Assembly (NCBI GenBank): GCA_026413225.1
Contig: CM048552.1
Span: forward strand, 84,049,001 to 84,113,000
Length of the DNA stretch: 64,000 nt
Direction: 5' to 3'
Source of the DNA: Otis tarda
Lineage: Eukaryota; Chordata; Aves; Otidiformes; Otididae
In this document: positions 11,641 through 23,400 of the stretch, piece after piece
Layout of the letters: each line of letters starts with the position of its first letter
How positions within the stretch are numbered: the stretch's first letter is position 1
Position numbers and translations under genes: made by a program
The notes under the pieces: model-generated
Database searches by the model: none
Seen by the model: the letters and a program-made list of their open reading frames with translations, nothing else
Told to the model about the DNA's origin: nothing

Positions 11641-14300
11641 TAGGTGAATGGATATTCCTAATGGGTAAGCCTGGCTTTCAACAGAGCATCATTCTGATTA
11701 AGCAGAATTTACTGTCTCCAGAGGATGCCCAAATTAGAGCCTGAGATGTTAGTAATCTTCCAAAGCACCCAGCGGGAAGCATTTTCCCATACATGGCCTA
11801 GAGGAATATTGTCATTAACTCTAGAGATATGCAAGGCAAAGTTCATAAATGCCCTGTCTAAGGTAGTAGTCCTGTTCCCTCCACATCCCTGACACATCTT
11901 CACAGTGCGGTACATTGCAAGACCCAGACTAACATCACACATTGTCCCTGCAACCTGCTTCCCATGTTAACAGTCAGCTGAGGGAGTCTTCGCTTTGGTT
12001 ACAGACTTCAAAAGCCAAGTCCTCCAAAGGTGATGACTTGAAGATTATTATCTTCCTGACTTCTGGCTTATAGGAAGCTGTAAGGAAATACAAGACATAG
12101 CACACTGTTCAACATTGTTTGAATTTTGAATATCAACACTCTCAAGCCAGTAGACAAATCTGATTAGGCCACCTGGGAATCTGAGAACCTCCCCAGAGGA
12201 CTTACCTAATTTTTAAAAACAAGATTTCCAGAACTGTTGCAAATAAACTTTGGGAACTTGATGCTAATTTTCCAGGGCTTTCTCAGTATGTGCGGGGATA
12301 TGTGGCCCAGTAACAGACCTCGTCTTGTACATTCAGTCCCCAGCATCTTTGAGGTGGTCTTTACTCTGAAACTCTGCTCACACCCACTGTAATGGCCATA
12401 CGAGAGAGTGGAAAAGGTTTGAACGTAAAAATTGGCTACTTGTGTTCAATACTTAGTCTCCACAACTAAGACACCCAAAAAGGACAGGGAAAATGACACA
12501 CAGACCCTTCTGAGAGAGCATTTTTATACACATACCAGCCACTAGCTATAGGTAAAAGGCATAGAGTATCATTACTGTCGTGATATTTGTAACTGGCATC
12601 ATTGTTATCCCTTGTGATGTCTAAAAGCAGAATATTCCTAAGGACAGGTAATTTTTTTTAGTAGTTTTCCTTAATTCAGAGAATCTAAGTTCATTGCCTT
12701 TCATTCAAGACTTTACCTGAAACTAACTATTGGTGATTTACAGTTTCACTTTTGTTAGGACTTAGTAACTACAAAGGCATACTCAGATCCGGAGACGACA
12801 GTATCTGAGAAGACAGACAAATCTGAAGGAAAAGCACTTCTCTGCCTCAAAGCAAAATGAGATCAGCTGCAGACAAAATTGAGATGCTGAATCAATTAAC
12901 AAGAACAAAACATGTTTTTGAAGTCAGGGAACCACACCAGATAATAAAAAGGGAGCATTTTACTACAGAAGTCTTCACGGGGCTTTCATAATCCTCTTTC
13001 TGCTTGTCTACAGCCTAAGCAAAATACCTGGCATTCACGACTTTCTGCTCAGAGCTGGCTCCACTCAAATTCTCAAGTGTGGATAACCAGGAGCCACAAG
13101 ACTGTTTGCTCCCTAAGAAACATCGGCTTTCTGGAGTGAAGTAATGTGACTAACATAGTTGTGCCCTAGAGGCAAACATGCCCTCTTTACACCAGGGCTG
13201 AGCAGTTAGTTTCAGAAGGGATTACCTAGTGACATCCAATAACTGTGGCTGCAAATTCTGGTTCTGAGCAAACTTGGGGTTCAGTCTGCACGTGTAATAA
13301 TCACACGGTGTCTTTGCACACATGCAGACCATGCAAAACCTGTTCCTTAGATAGGATACTGCAGGCCAGAACTGACTTGTGAATCTAGGTAACTCTAAGC
13401 AAAACTACAGAACGTCTAAAGCTAGTTCTCCTCACCATAACAAGCTGTTTTCAGTTGCAGTTAGCAGTCCTGGGTGACATTTTCCAGGACGTGTATCTTC
13501 CTTACACCAGATTTTTTGACAGGTTTTGCCAAAAGCACTTTAACAACGATGAAGACAGGGAACTGTAATGTTTAATTTTAACATCGAAATTTTCTGGTGA
13601 TCCTTCCTTACAATTCACATTGGAACTGCAGCTTGGAAAAAAGCACAGGCTCAAGCAGAACATGCTAGTGCATAACAGCTTGCTGAAGCCTCTCTGCTAG
13701 TGCTTACTATCCCACTATGTGTACCATCCCCACACAGCAACTTAGCAAATTCCTTTTCAGTGCTCCAAAAGTGAGGATAGATGTAGTTTGAACAGCAGGA
13801 AGCAAATGGTTATGCTGAGCAAGGTGCTGGCCTTGTCCGCTCTGAATGCTCACTTACTTCTCTGCATTACCATGCAGGTAGTACAGGAAAGGCAAATGTC
13901 AGACTCGCTGCCGAAGTGTCAAAAGCACCACCCTGAGGCACACAAAGGCGATTACTGGAGGACAGCCTGCAAACAGGGTTTAAGAACAGTCAGACTAGGC
14001 CACAAAACTGGCTAAGAACCAGAATCAGTGGGACTGAAATTAAAGGGAAAGCAGAGAAAGAAATTATTGGGAACTTTATATAGATATGTCCAGAAGCCAA
14101 GAAAGGCAAAACCATTCAAAGGAGGGGAACAAGGCAGGGTGTGGGAGAGCTCTCAGGCTGGAAACTAGTGGCAACAGGAAAATTATCACTTTAAGAGGAA
14201 TTGCCTGAATGTTCAGACACTACTTTTTGAGCATCTGCAGATGCACAAGAGTCCCACATACAGTAGCTTGGAAAGACTTCTGCAGCCAATTGCATCAAGG
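11641..14300. other. Intergenic DNA, no gene recognised
   Basis: Unique sequence with no frame above about 80 codons that resembles a gene. No repeats of known type were seen. Confidence 0.5.
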
Positions 14301-15433
14301 GTAACTGTTCTGGTTTTGTTAAGTGGGGGGGCCTAATGTGGCAGCTTCTGTAGGAAACTGCTAGAAGTCACTCCCCTTTGTCCAGTGGACTCAGCCAGGC
14401 CGAGGGCGGACCCACTGCTGGCCAAGGCCAAGCCAATTGGTAGCAGAATGTTCTGTGATAACGCCTCTGCAATAACCTATTTAAAAAGGGGAAAACAGAA
14501 AAAAAAAGAAGATGTGAAGCAGATGAGCAGGGGCAGAGAGGGGGAGGTGTGAGCCTTGTGGGCCTTGCAGGCCTCACCCTCTGGCCTCCCAGTGGGCGGC
14601 CAACTGGGCCCAACTCAGCCCAGCCCAGCTGCAAGAAGTGGAGAGGAGATGAGAAGTGAATAAGATGTAAAAAGGATCCTGAGAGCCATCTGCCTGCCTG
14701 TTGTAAGGAACGGCTGCAGACACCAAGGTCAGTGAAGAAGGAGCGGGAGGAGTAAATGCAGCTCCTGGCCAAGATTCCCCTGCAGCCCGTGGTGATGACC
14801 ATGGTGGAGCAGGTTGTCCCCCTGCAGCCCATGGAGGTCCACGGAGGGGCAGAGATTCACCTGCAGCCTGTGGAGGACCCCACACCGGGGCAGGTGGAGG
14901 CCTGAAGGAGGCTGTGGCCCATGGAGGGCCCTCTGGGACAGCTGTTCTGGAGGGACTGCACCCCATGGAAGAGATGACCCATGCCAGAGCAGTTTCACGA
15001 AGGACTGTGGCCCGTGGGAGGGACCCCACGATGGAGCAGGGGAGGAATGTGAGGAGTTCTTCCCCTGACGATGAAGCAGTGGCATAAAAAAACGCATGAT
15101 AAACTGACCGTGACCCCCATTCCCTCTTCCCCTCCCTGTGCTGCTCGGCAGGGGGAAGGTAGTAGAGATAATATTAAGCCCAAGAAGAGGGAGGGGTGGG
15201 GGGGAGGTTATCTTGTTCCCTGTCTCATTCTCCTGCTAGTTTTAGAAATAAATGAATAGTTTTCCCCAAGTCAAGTCTGTTTTGCCCGTAACGATAACTT
15301 TAAGGATTGATCCTTATCTCAAACCTCGAGCTGTTTTTCTTATATCATCTCCTCCTATTCTCTTGGAGGGTGGGGGAAGTGAGAGAGACACTGCGTAGTC
15401 TGGTCCCGATCAGGGCTGAACTACGACAGTAAC
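14301..15433 (+). mobile_element. Solo LTR of an endogenous retrovirus (class III / ERVL-like), with 5-bp target duplication
   Basis: The LTR itself is 14306-15428 (1123 bp). It starts TGTTCTGG, ends CTACGACA (the TG...CA rule) and is flanked by the direct repeat GTAAC at 14301-14305 and 15429-15433. Plus orientation is inferred from a TATA-like TATTTAAAA at 14478-14486 and an AATAAA at 15247-15252. There are no viral genes on either side, so this is a solo LTR left by recombination between two LTRs. A 5-bp duplication fits ERVL-type elements, although some class I elements also make 5 bp. A truncated copy of the same family lies at 31709-32383. Minus-strand open frames inside it are by-products of GC-rich sequence. 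Confidence 0.9.
14780..15017 (+). repeat. Degenerate tandem motif array inside the LTR
   Basis: Six variants of a 13-14 bp motif, CTGCAGCCCATGG (or ACTGTGGCCCGTGG), begin at about 14780, 14822, 14861, 14911, 14955 and 15004, at 39-51 bp intervals. The intervening sequence also shares GGAGG/GGACC words. Equivalent motifs occur in the second LTR copy, so the array belongs to the family. Confidence 0.7.
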
Positions 15434-18400
15434 ATATGTACCCAACACACTCTTGTGCTCCACTCGCAAGCAATAAGGAGTAGAATAACCCCTTCTGTCT
15501 TCACTTGATTTCTTCTTTCTCTAGAACCCTAATGCTAAAATAACAGGCAGAGGAAAAGGAACATGGGTCATGGGATTTTCACTTGCCAGCAACAATCTTT
15601 TTCCTGTAGATCTCACGGTGATTAGCTAATGAGCTGGGAGTTTACCTGAATACTACCTTCCCTACAACTAGTTGGTAAAAGTTTGCAGCAGCTCTTTAAA
15701 CTGCTTTGGGAGCCATGCTGTGGAAGACTGCACTTGTTTACAGCAAGGGCTGTTCCAATTGGATGCGCAGTCCATTTTGTTAGCCTTTGATCCAAATTTT
15801 CTGTGCTGTCAAAAGAAGGTATAATCAAGGAACCTGCTAAGGGATCTCATTCTGTCTTTGGCTTAAAACATTTATTTACATTGATGGGACAGTTTTGCTT
15901 CATTTCAGGATAATTACGATCATTGGGAGGGGAAAAAAAAAATCAAAAGCAAAGGCATTCCTAAGTCTTGATCACCATGAAGGTCTAGTTCCTTTTTTTA
16001 GATAAATGCAGCATGATGTTTCATGGCTCTGAATGGAGTACTTTGACTGGAAAGACTGACATGTGTCTTGTCTTTGAAATAAGTCACTAAAAAGTCACTT
16101 TCATTGACAAATAATAGACTGAAGAAGAAAATAGTGGTTCAAACAATGGTTTTGTCAAGTGTTGAAAGACCTGAAGTCCAACAGTGACAAAATCTTCCTG
16201 GCTAGACAATAAAGGTTTGGTCTGAGAAACTGGATTCATATTATACTGGTAAGTGGCAGGCAGATACCGCTGTTGCATATACCTCTCTCTTCCTGTAAAA
16301 TAGGTTCTAACAATGACAAACACTTCAAAGTAACTGAAAGTGAGGATTGTCTAAGATGCTTTCTTTTCAGCTTTGAAAAATATTTCCACTTAACAGTGTA
16401 AGTTCTTGCACAGAAAAGCTTTGCAGTAGCATTCTGTAGGTATTTGTAAAGCAACCTGTTTCCATACATGTCGTTCAAATATGCTCCACATCATGACCTG
16501 AGGAATATCCACCTTGGTGGAACAATAATTCTAAATTCTGCAACATACCATCATTCGGGGTAGTAGTACTGACCTCTGGTGATCGTGCAGAGAAAATAAA
16601 AACCAGAGCTACTAGGGTTAAGCTGAAATAAATACCACTATACTGTGTTGTCTACTCTTTCCCTGAACTCTGTGACTTCTGAGAGATAGTGCCTATCAGC
16701 TAAGGAAACCTCTGCAGTATTTCCTATCAACATTGAGCTATTCTGTTTCCTGAGAACAAAGGAAGACAATTTGCATTGTCTTTGGTCACAAGGAGGTCCA
16801 CCTCAGAGATAAGTATCTATGGAATACTTCGGGTACTATAGGTAGCTTTAGGATGCACTTTGAAAACCACCTTACATTAATCTCAGGCTGTACTATTGTT
16901 GAAATTAGTAGAATCAACCTTTTCAAGAGGGGAATGGGTCTTAGATAACCTTAAGCTGATCAAAATATATCTGCAGAGATCATTTGTGGGAAACACAGGC
17001 TCTCTTGCTCAGATGGTCTGCCAATTGCTTGCCCTCCCTGCAGAGATGCACAGCAAGTGAATTTACTTGATTTGTGATGTTCAGTTCTCATGAGACGTCA
17101 GCTTCCTAACATAAACTGTTTCATTCCCCTTGCTTGCTTAAGGCTGTTAGATAGTCCAGGCTCTGACACAAAATGTTTCTTTTCCAAATCCAATGAAAGA
17201 TTCACACAACAGCCATAATAGCCTTCAGTTCCCAGACACCTATTTGAAGTCTGAAATTTGTTTCTGATCATACTCCATGTATCAGAAAAGGATGTGACCT
17301 GGTAGATTAGTAGGCTCTAGTGCTCTTCGTGGGTAAACACTTTTTCCTGTTCTTTCCACTACAAAAAGAGTAAGGAGAATTCCAGATTCTTACTAGCAGA
17401 CTGTTACTATTAATATTCTGACTTCACTGACATCTAAAACTGTCTAAAGCATGATCAAACTGTCACAAATACGCAAGCTGCTAAACATCCCAAAGGACTG
17501 TTGTCATTTCTGATGAACTTTGATCAGCTTGCAAGACCTACTATCTAAATCTTCTGGATGGCTGAGAGAATCCTTCTGATTCTGAAATCCACAACCCCAA
17601 GGTCTTGAAGAGACTGCCTCTCCAGTTTCTTTTTCGTAGAGTGCAAGTGACAAGAAAAGTCATATAGAGATTGCTCATTCAAGGACCTGGTTCATCTAAG
17701 GAGTATGTACCATTTCTGATACCACCTCTTTGTCCTTAATTCAGAATACCTTCTATGGCTGTTTTTGTTGTTATCTCAACTAGCAATAGATGGCTTGGAG
17801 AACATGCTCTGATGGAAAACACAAAAGGAATCTCCCATGAGCAATCAACCCAAAAAGTGAATCTCCATGGAGACAATTAGCAAGCAGGCAGCAAAAAAAT
17901 GGAAGGTTTGTTAAACCAGAGAGCTTGACTCTCTAACTTGTTAAGGAGGACATTCTAAGAAGACTTCAGAAAAATTCAGGCCTTCACCAAGAAAGTATCC
18001 TCAGCTGAGTCAGAACTCCTTTTCCTTCTTTAGCTCTAAGTCTTACATTTCTTCTATGTAGCTGTGGATTCAACAGAAAGACTTTCACAAGTCTTCCCAC
18101 CCCACTTACCTATACCTTCATGGTATAGGCACTGTAAGACTACGAAATAGAGATAAAGGTTCTCAGCACCTTGAAAAGGAGTAACATCATTTTTTCTTCC
18201 TCCACCATCAGGCAATTCTGGAATGAGAATTGGTCACGGCTACCACACTTGGTGCTGAGTTTAGTGTTGCTGGGCCGCACAAGGGACTGTCTGCAAATCT
18301 TATGCTCTAGTCCTATTAAGACAGTTACCAAAATGCTCAACACAGCATATTCTGTTCGTAACAGAACTTCAGGTGACAAGCATCAGCTTTTGTCCCTTTC

Positions 18401-19305
18401 ACATCATCTCTTCATCCCTCTGAACATCTCAGACATTAGGTGTGACTCTTGCAGAACCTCTGCTAGATCTAGACTCTACAATTCCATCTAAGTCACACAC
18501 ATGCATTGAATACATCTTCTAGCATGGAAGATGTTAGGGCTCGAACCTGGATGTTACTTAAAACTGCTATGGTATTCTAAAAAACTTTGAAAGAGCTTAG
18601 TACAGATTTTTGCAGTAACAAATTTCCAAGTACAGTCAAACATGTGAAGAAAAGCAACAGCTTTTAAATTTGTATATCCAAAGCAGATCTAAGAAATATT
18701 GCTATTATAGGCATGAAAATCTAAATAATGGAAAAATAAATTTTAAAACTCCTTATGAGCAACTTGATAAAAGATTTTATACGCCTATCCAGACTACGTA
18801 ATCTAACACTTTTATATGGGAGCATCATGGTTATCAACTATTCCTACTTGTAAGGAAGATCTAAAGTACGGTTTTAGCTTCTACTCACATAAACACACAC
18901 ATATACGCACAAACTGCATTTGAGATTCAGCAAATCAGTACTACTACTCGCTTGCAGTTTCTAAATGACCCAAGGTCCTATTTTCCATCTATTTAAATAA
19001 ATAAATAAATAAATCTACAGCAGTTTTACAAGTGGAAACTAGTAAAACGGATTTTAAAACAGTGCTACTTCTAATTTCATTGGTTTTTTTTAATCTTAAC
19101 ATGCAGTGCAACAAATGTTCAGATGAATTTTATAAATTTCCATGTAACTTAGATTAGCTAATCATGTCAGACAGAAGTACAAATTTTCAAAAATATTATT
19201 AGAGGGTTAGCAAAGTATTAATAATTACCTTAGATGAATAGAAACAGGACACTTTGAAAATTGTCATTTCACCTCTTCAGTCTAGCTCCTTCCTTTCCTT
19301 CCATA
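15434..19305. other. Intergenic DNA, no gene recognised
   Basis: AT-rich unique sequence. It includes an (AAAT)n microsatellite at 18994-19014. No frame with a recognisable domain was seen. Confidence 0.5.
18994..19014. repeat. (AAAT)n microsatellite
   Basis: About five perfect TAAA units in a row. Confidence 0.9.
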
Positions 19306-20163
19306 CCAAGCTGTGTGGTGCCGTCGACACGCTGGAAGGGAGGGATGCCATCCAAAGGGACCTTGACAGACTGGAGAGGTGGGCCCATGCAAACCTCATG
19401 AAGTTCAACCACACCAAATGCAAGCTCCTCCACATGGATCAGGGCAATCCCAGGCACAAATATAGGCTGGGTGGAGAACGGATTGAGACCAGCCGTGAGG
19501 AGAGGGACTTGGTGGACAAGAAGCTCAACATGAGCTGGCAATGTGTGCTTGCACCCGGAAAGCCAACTGCATCCTAGGCTGCATCAAGAGGACCATGGCC
19601 AGCAGGTCGAAGGGAGGTGATTCTCCCCCTCTACTCTGCTCTGGTGAGACCCCACATGGAGTACTGTGTCCAGTTCTGGAGCCCCCAACATAAGAAGGAC
19701 ATGGACCAGTTGGAGAAGGTCCAGAAGAGGGCCATGAAGATGATCAGAGGGCTGGAGCACCTTTCCTATGAGGACAGGCTGAGAGAGTTCAGCCTGGAGA
19801 AGAGGAGGCTCCAGGGAGACCTTATAGCAGCCTTCCAGTACCTAAAGGGGGCCTACAAGAAAGATGGGGAGAGACTGTTCAGTAGGGCCTGTTGTGACAG
19901 GACAAGGGGTAATGGTTTTAAAATAGAGGGAGGTAGATTTAGATTAGGTATTAGGAAAAAATTTTTTACACTGAGGGTGGTAGAACACTGGAACAGGTTG
20001 CCCAGAGAGGTGGTAGATGCCTCATCCTTGGGAACATTTAATGCCAGGCTGGATGAGGCTCTGAGCAACCTGATCTAGTGGGAGATGCCTCTGCTGCTTG
20101 CAGGGGGGTTGGACTAGATGACCTCTGAAGGTCCCTTCCAACCCTAACCATTCTATGATTCTG
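19306..20163 (+). mobile_element. CR1 LINE, 860 bp, 5'-truncated
   Basis: Plus-strand CR1. Homology begins at about 19306, at CCAAGCTGTGTGGTGCCGTC, just after the position of the FADD box, so the RT catalytic core is missing. Two frames (19254-19577 and 19617-20078) carry the C-terminal part: [31 protein letters not shown] and RARLD-like residues ending ALSNLI. The copy ends at 20163 in the CATTCTATGATTCT tail. It has at least one frameshift between the two frames. Confidence 0.94.
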
Positions 20164-20221
20164 ATTCCCACCGCCCTCCCCTGACAAAAAAAAGGTAGCA
20201 TACATATCACACAAAAAAAAA

Positions 20222-20455
20222 CCCAAGTGGCCAGTCATTCTAGTCCAGTGTTCTGCTCATGGAAGACCAATTTTACATCCAGACTGGGTCACTCCAGCCC
20301 TGTCCAGTCAAATTTGGACAGTGTCCGGGCAAGGAGATCCCACAGCCTCTTCAGATACCTGTTGCAGTCCTGTACCATTCTCATGGCAAACAATTTCTTC
20401 CCATGTCCAGTTCAAATTTTCCTAGTTGTAGCTTTAGGCTATAACCGCCTGCACC
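20222..20455 (-). mobile_element. Old, diverged CR1 3' fragment
   Basis: Minus-strand fragment seen as degenerate CR1 words on the plus strand: ATTCTAGTCCAGTG, GAGATCCCACAGCCTCTTCAG, CTCATGGCAAACAATTTCTTCC and TTGTAGCTTTAGGCTATAACC. It is much more diverged than its neighbours, and the 5' and 3' limits are approximate. Confidence 0.55.
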
Positions 20456-23400
20456 CTACAACACTGTACTTACATAATCTAGAAGTCCATATAATATTCT
20501 TGACAGTTGAAGAACACAATTAACTACATCAACTCTACTTCTGTTCATAGTTCCATTCTAATGATTCTTTTTTCATATTTCAAGGAAATATTTTTATTCT
20601 ATTCTTGAAGTATTGCTATTGCCTCTTGTGTGTTTTGCCTTAGCATTTAAAGTTTGTATTTATGCACTGTATTTAAATATGTTGTTTACAATAGAAGTAA
20701 GCATTGTTGCTGTTTCTTTCTTAATTTTATTTCGATTAATACGCTATATTTGGTTACTGAAGACAGTTTAAATGTTTCTTGAGATTATAAGGAAGCAGTA
20801 GGTTTGGAAGCTTGGTTTTTAGAAAAAAAAAGTCAGCAGTATTACCTACATGCCAGCAGAGGGAAACACAGTCTCAGGAAAACTAACTCACCCTCTTGGA
20901 GATGTTTTTTACTCATCACATCCATTCAAACTGACTGATTTACCCAGGGATAAATTAGATCCACTGAGATATGGTAGGATATGTTGCTTTGTATCTTGTA
21001 TTTACTATGCATGCTGACAGAAATAAATAAGAGTGATCTCTACTCCGAGTTGTATCTGTTAATATATTGACTCGGACATCTTTGGCTTGATTTTTTTCAA
21101 GGTTATAAGTGTTTCCTACTCTCCATGAAGCTAATGGGTCCAAAGTGCACTTGACAAAATATGACCCAAATCCAGCACAGTTAGAAGTGACTTCTGGATG
21201 TTGGAATTCACATCTTTCTCCTTGGAAGATGTCAAACACTAGCTACTGAGGCAGTAGGTGCTTGTGATAAAACTGCTTCTGGAAAAAAAGAAACAGAATG
21301 AACTGGCACGATTGGCAAGAGCACTTCTTTCACACTGGCTCAAATGCATCTCTGTCCTGAACACTCATGACCCACACCTTTCTACGCAAAAGAGAAGTGC
21401 AGTATTAGGCTACGTTTTATCAGAAGCTCAATGACAGAGGAGCAATGCTGCCTTAAGGAGGTATGTTCAGACAGTATGTATCCAAAACAGTGGGAGGGAT
21501 TCCATAACAAATGGGGAAGTCAAGAACTGTACAAAAAGATTCCAAGAGTGAGATTGCCTAGGAGCATGAATTTCACCTCTTTGAAAGCCCTTCACCACTC
21601 TGGGCTCACAGTATCTGCTTCCAAATCCTTCCAAACCAGTCTGCTTCTCTAGCTCCTAAGGGTTACATCTGTTAAAGGACAGTTATGAAAACATGTAATT
21701 AAAAGATGCTCAACTCCTGCAGGCAACCAAAGCAAACACACACACTATGACCTGCTTGCCAACTCTATACAAATAAAACAATGCACCACAGTGTGCTCTG
21801 CTCCAAGGGACACTGAATGCAGTGATATTAAACACTAGTCACTCAGGCTAAGGGAAAGAGATGGAAATGTAATTAAAAGTTGATGGCTATGACAAGTAAT
21901 TTTTCAGGAACTGGCTGCCTTAAGAATATATACTTTCTTTCCCTTCTCCATGTTCAAAGCCAGCTACAGCCTCATCCTAGAAATTTTGAGCGCCTTCTTT
22001 TTCCTCTGAAGTCAGGAGGCCCTGATGAAATTAAGCATTTTTAATCATTTCCCACAGAGCATTATAAATGCATTCCCCTGATTCTTACTGTACTCCTGCT
22101 TCCACCATGCAGAAGAGCTTGGTGCCACTGCGTGCAGAGACTTGATGTGACTTCGTGAGTTTTGGTCCTCAAAAGTGGGTCTGCATAGTGTCCTTAATGT
22201 TAAATTCCAGTGACTGTATTGTCAGTTTTGTTGCTGGCATCTTCAGCTGCACGCAACTCACTGGGAACTCCCCTATATGACAAAGAAAACACTGGCAACT
22301 CAGCCTGGGAAGGTAGGTCAACACTACCCTTCCTGTCAGTATGCAGGCTAGGAAATACATTAGCTGCTCAAAAACAGATGTCCACAGTTTCCACCTGCAA
22401 ACGCAGTATGACTCTGGCAGTAATACTATGTATGAGAACGAAAAACAGGATGCATGCAAAGTATAGAAGTCAGCTAACATACAGAATCCTGGCCATTTTT
22501 CATCTTTTTTAATCCAATGGATCCTAAAGCAGAATGGGTAGTTGTCACTGCACTGCAGATGCGTTACAACTACTAATTACTGACATGCTGTTTCCCTGTG
22601 CCCTTCCACCTTGTCATCAGTACTTTGACTGTATGCCTTCCAGAGTAGGCTCATATTTTTGTACAGTTTAGAATAACATGCATTCAATGCCACTTTCATC
22701 TCAGTAACTAAACTTCCAAGGAAACAAAGCTAACTCGGTGTAAAAACCAGCAGGAGTTCCACAGCAGTGATGATGCAAAACAGTTTTGCACAAAGGGACA
22801 TTAACCACATTAACCACATTAACCACAACCCATTAAAACTGAGAAGAAAAATATAATTCAGGAAACCTTTTAGGAAACGTGACAGACACACAGATTTCAG
22901 AAATTAATGGCCAGTCTTGTAAGTGCCACGAGACCTTAGCTCAGTTGCAAAAAAAGTAACTTGCAACAGTTAAGAACTGTTGACCTTTGAAATTAAAGTA
23001 AAAAAGCTACTAACCAAATCACTCTGAAAAACAGTATCTCGTAGAGCAATGGGAGGAAGACAGTTTAGAGAAGAAATCATCTTTAGGGACCCCTCTCATC
23101 CTTCTGCTACTATGTCATGACTATGCCAAGCAGAGTAAGCTGCATCTAACCAAAGCCACACTTGGTTACTATCTCACATCCAAGCAAGCTGACTTAATGT
23201 GAAATCAGAACCATGGACATTGTAACAGAAAGTTAAACACACCCACCTAACAAAACCTGGAAACTTATATAGTGAAAATACTCTTTCTTTCCTTCCCTCC
23301 ACTGGGCCTTTTCTCCCATTTCAGGGTTTGCTTGTTCCAGAGAGAACTCTCATAACTGGGCTGCAATTTTTCATTTCCATTCCGTGTTCACAAATTCAGC

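Noticed and set aside
14368..15029. Pro/Gly-rich minus-strand frames of 122-154 codons inside the LTR.
   Set aside because: They run antisense to the LTR's own signals and come from GC-rich repeated motifs. The second LTR copy does not preserve the frames.
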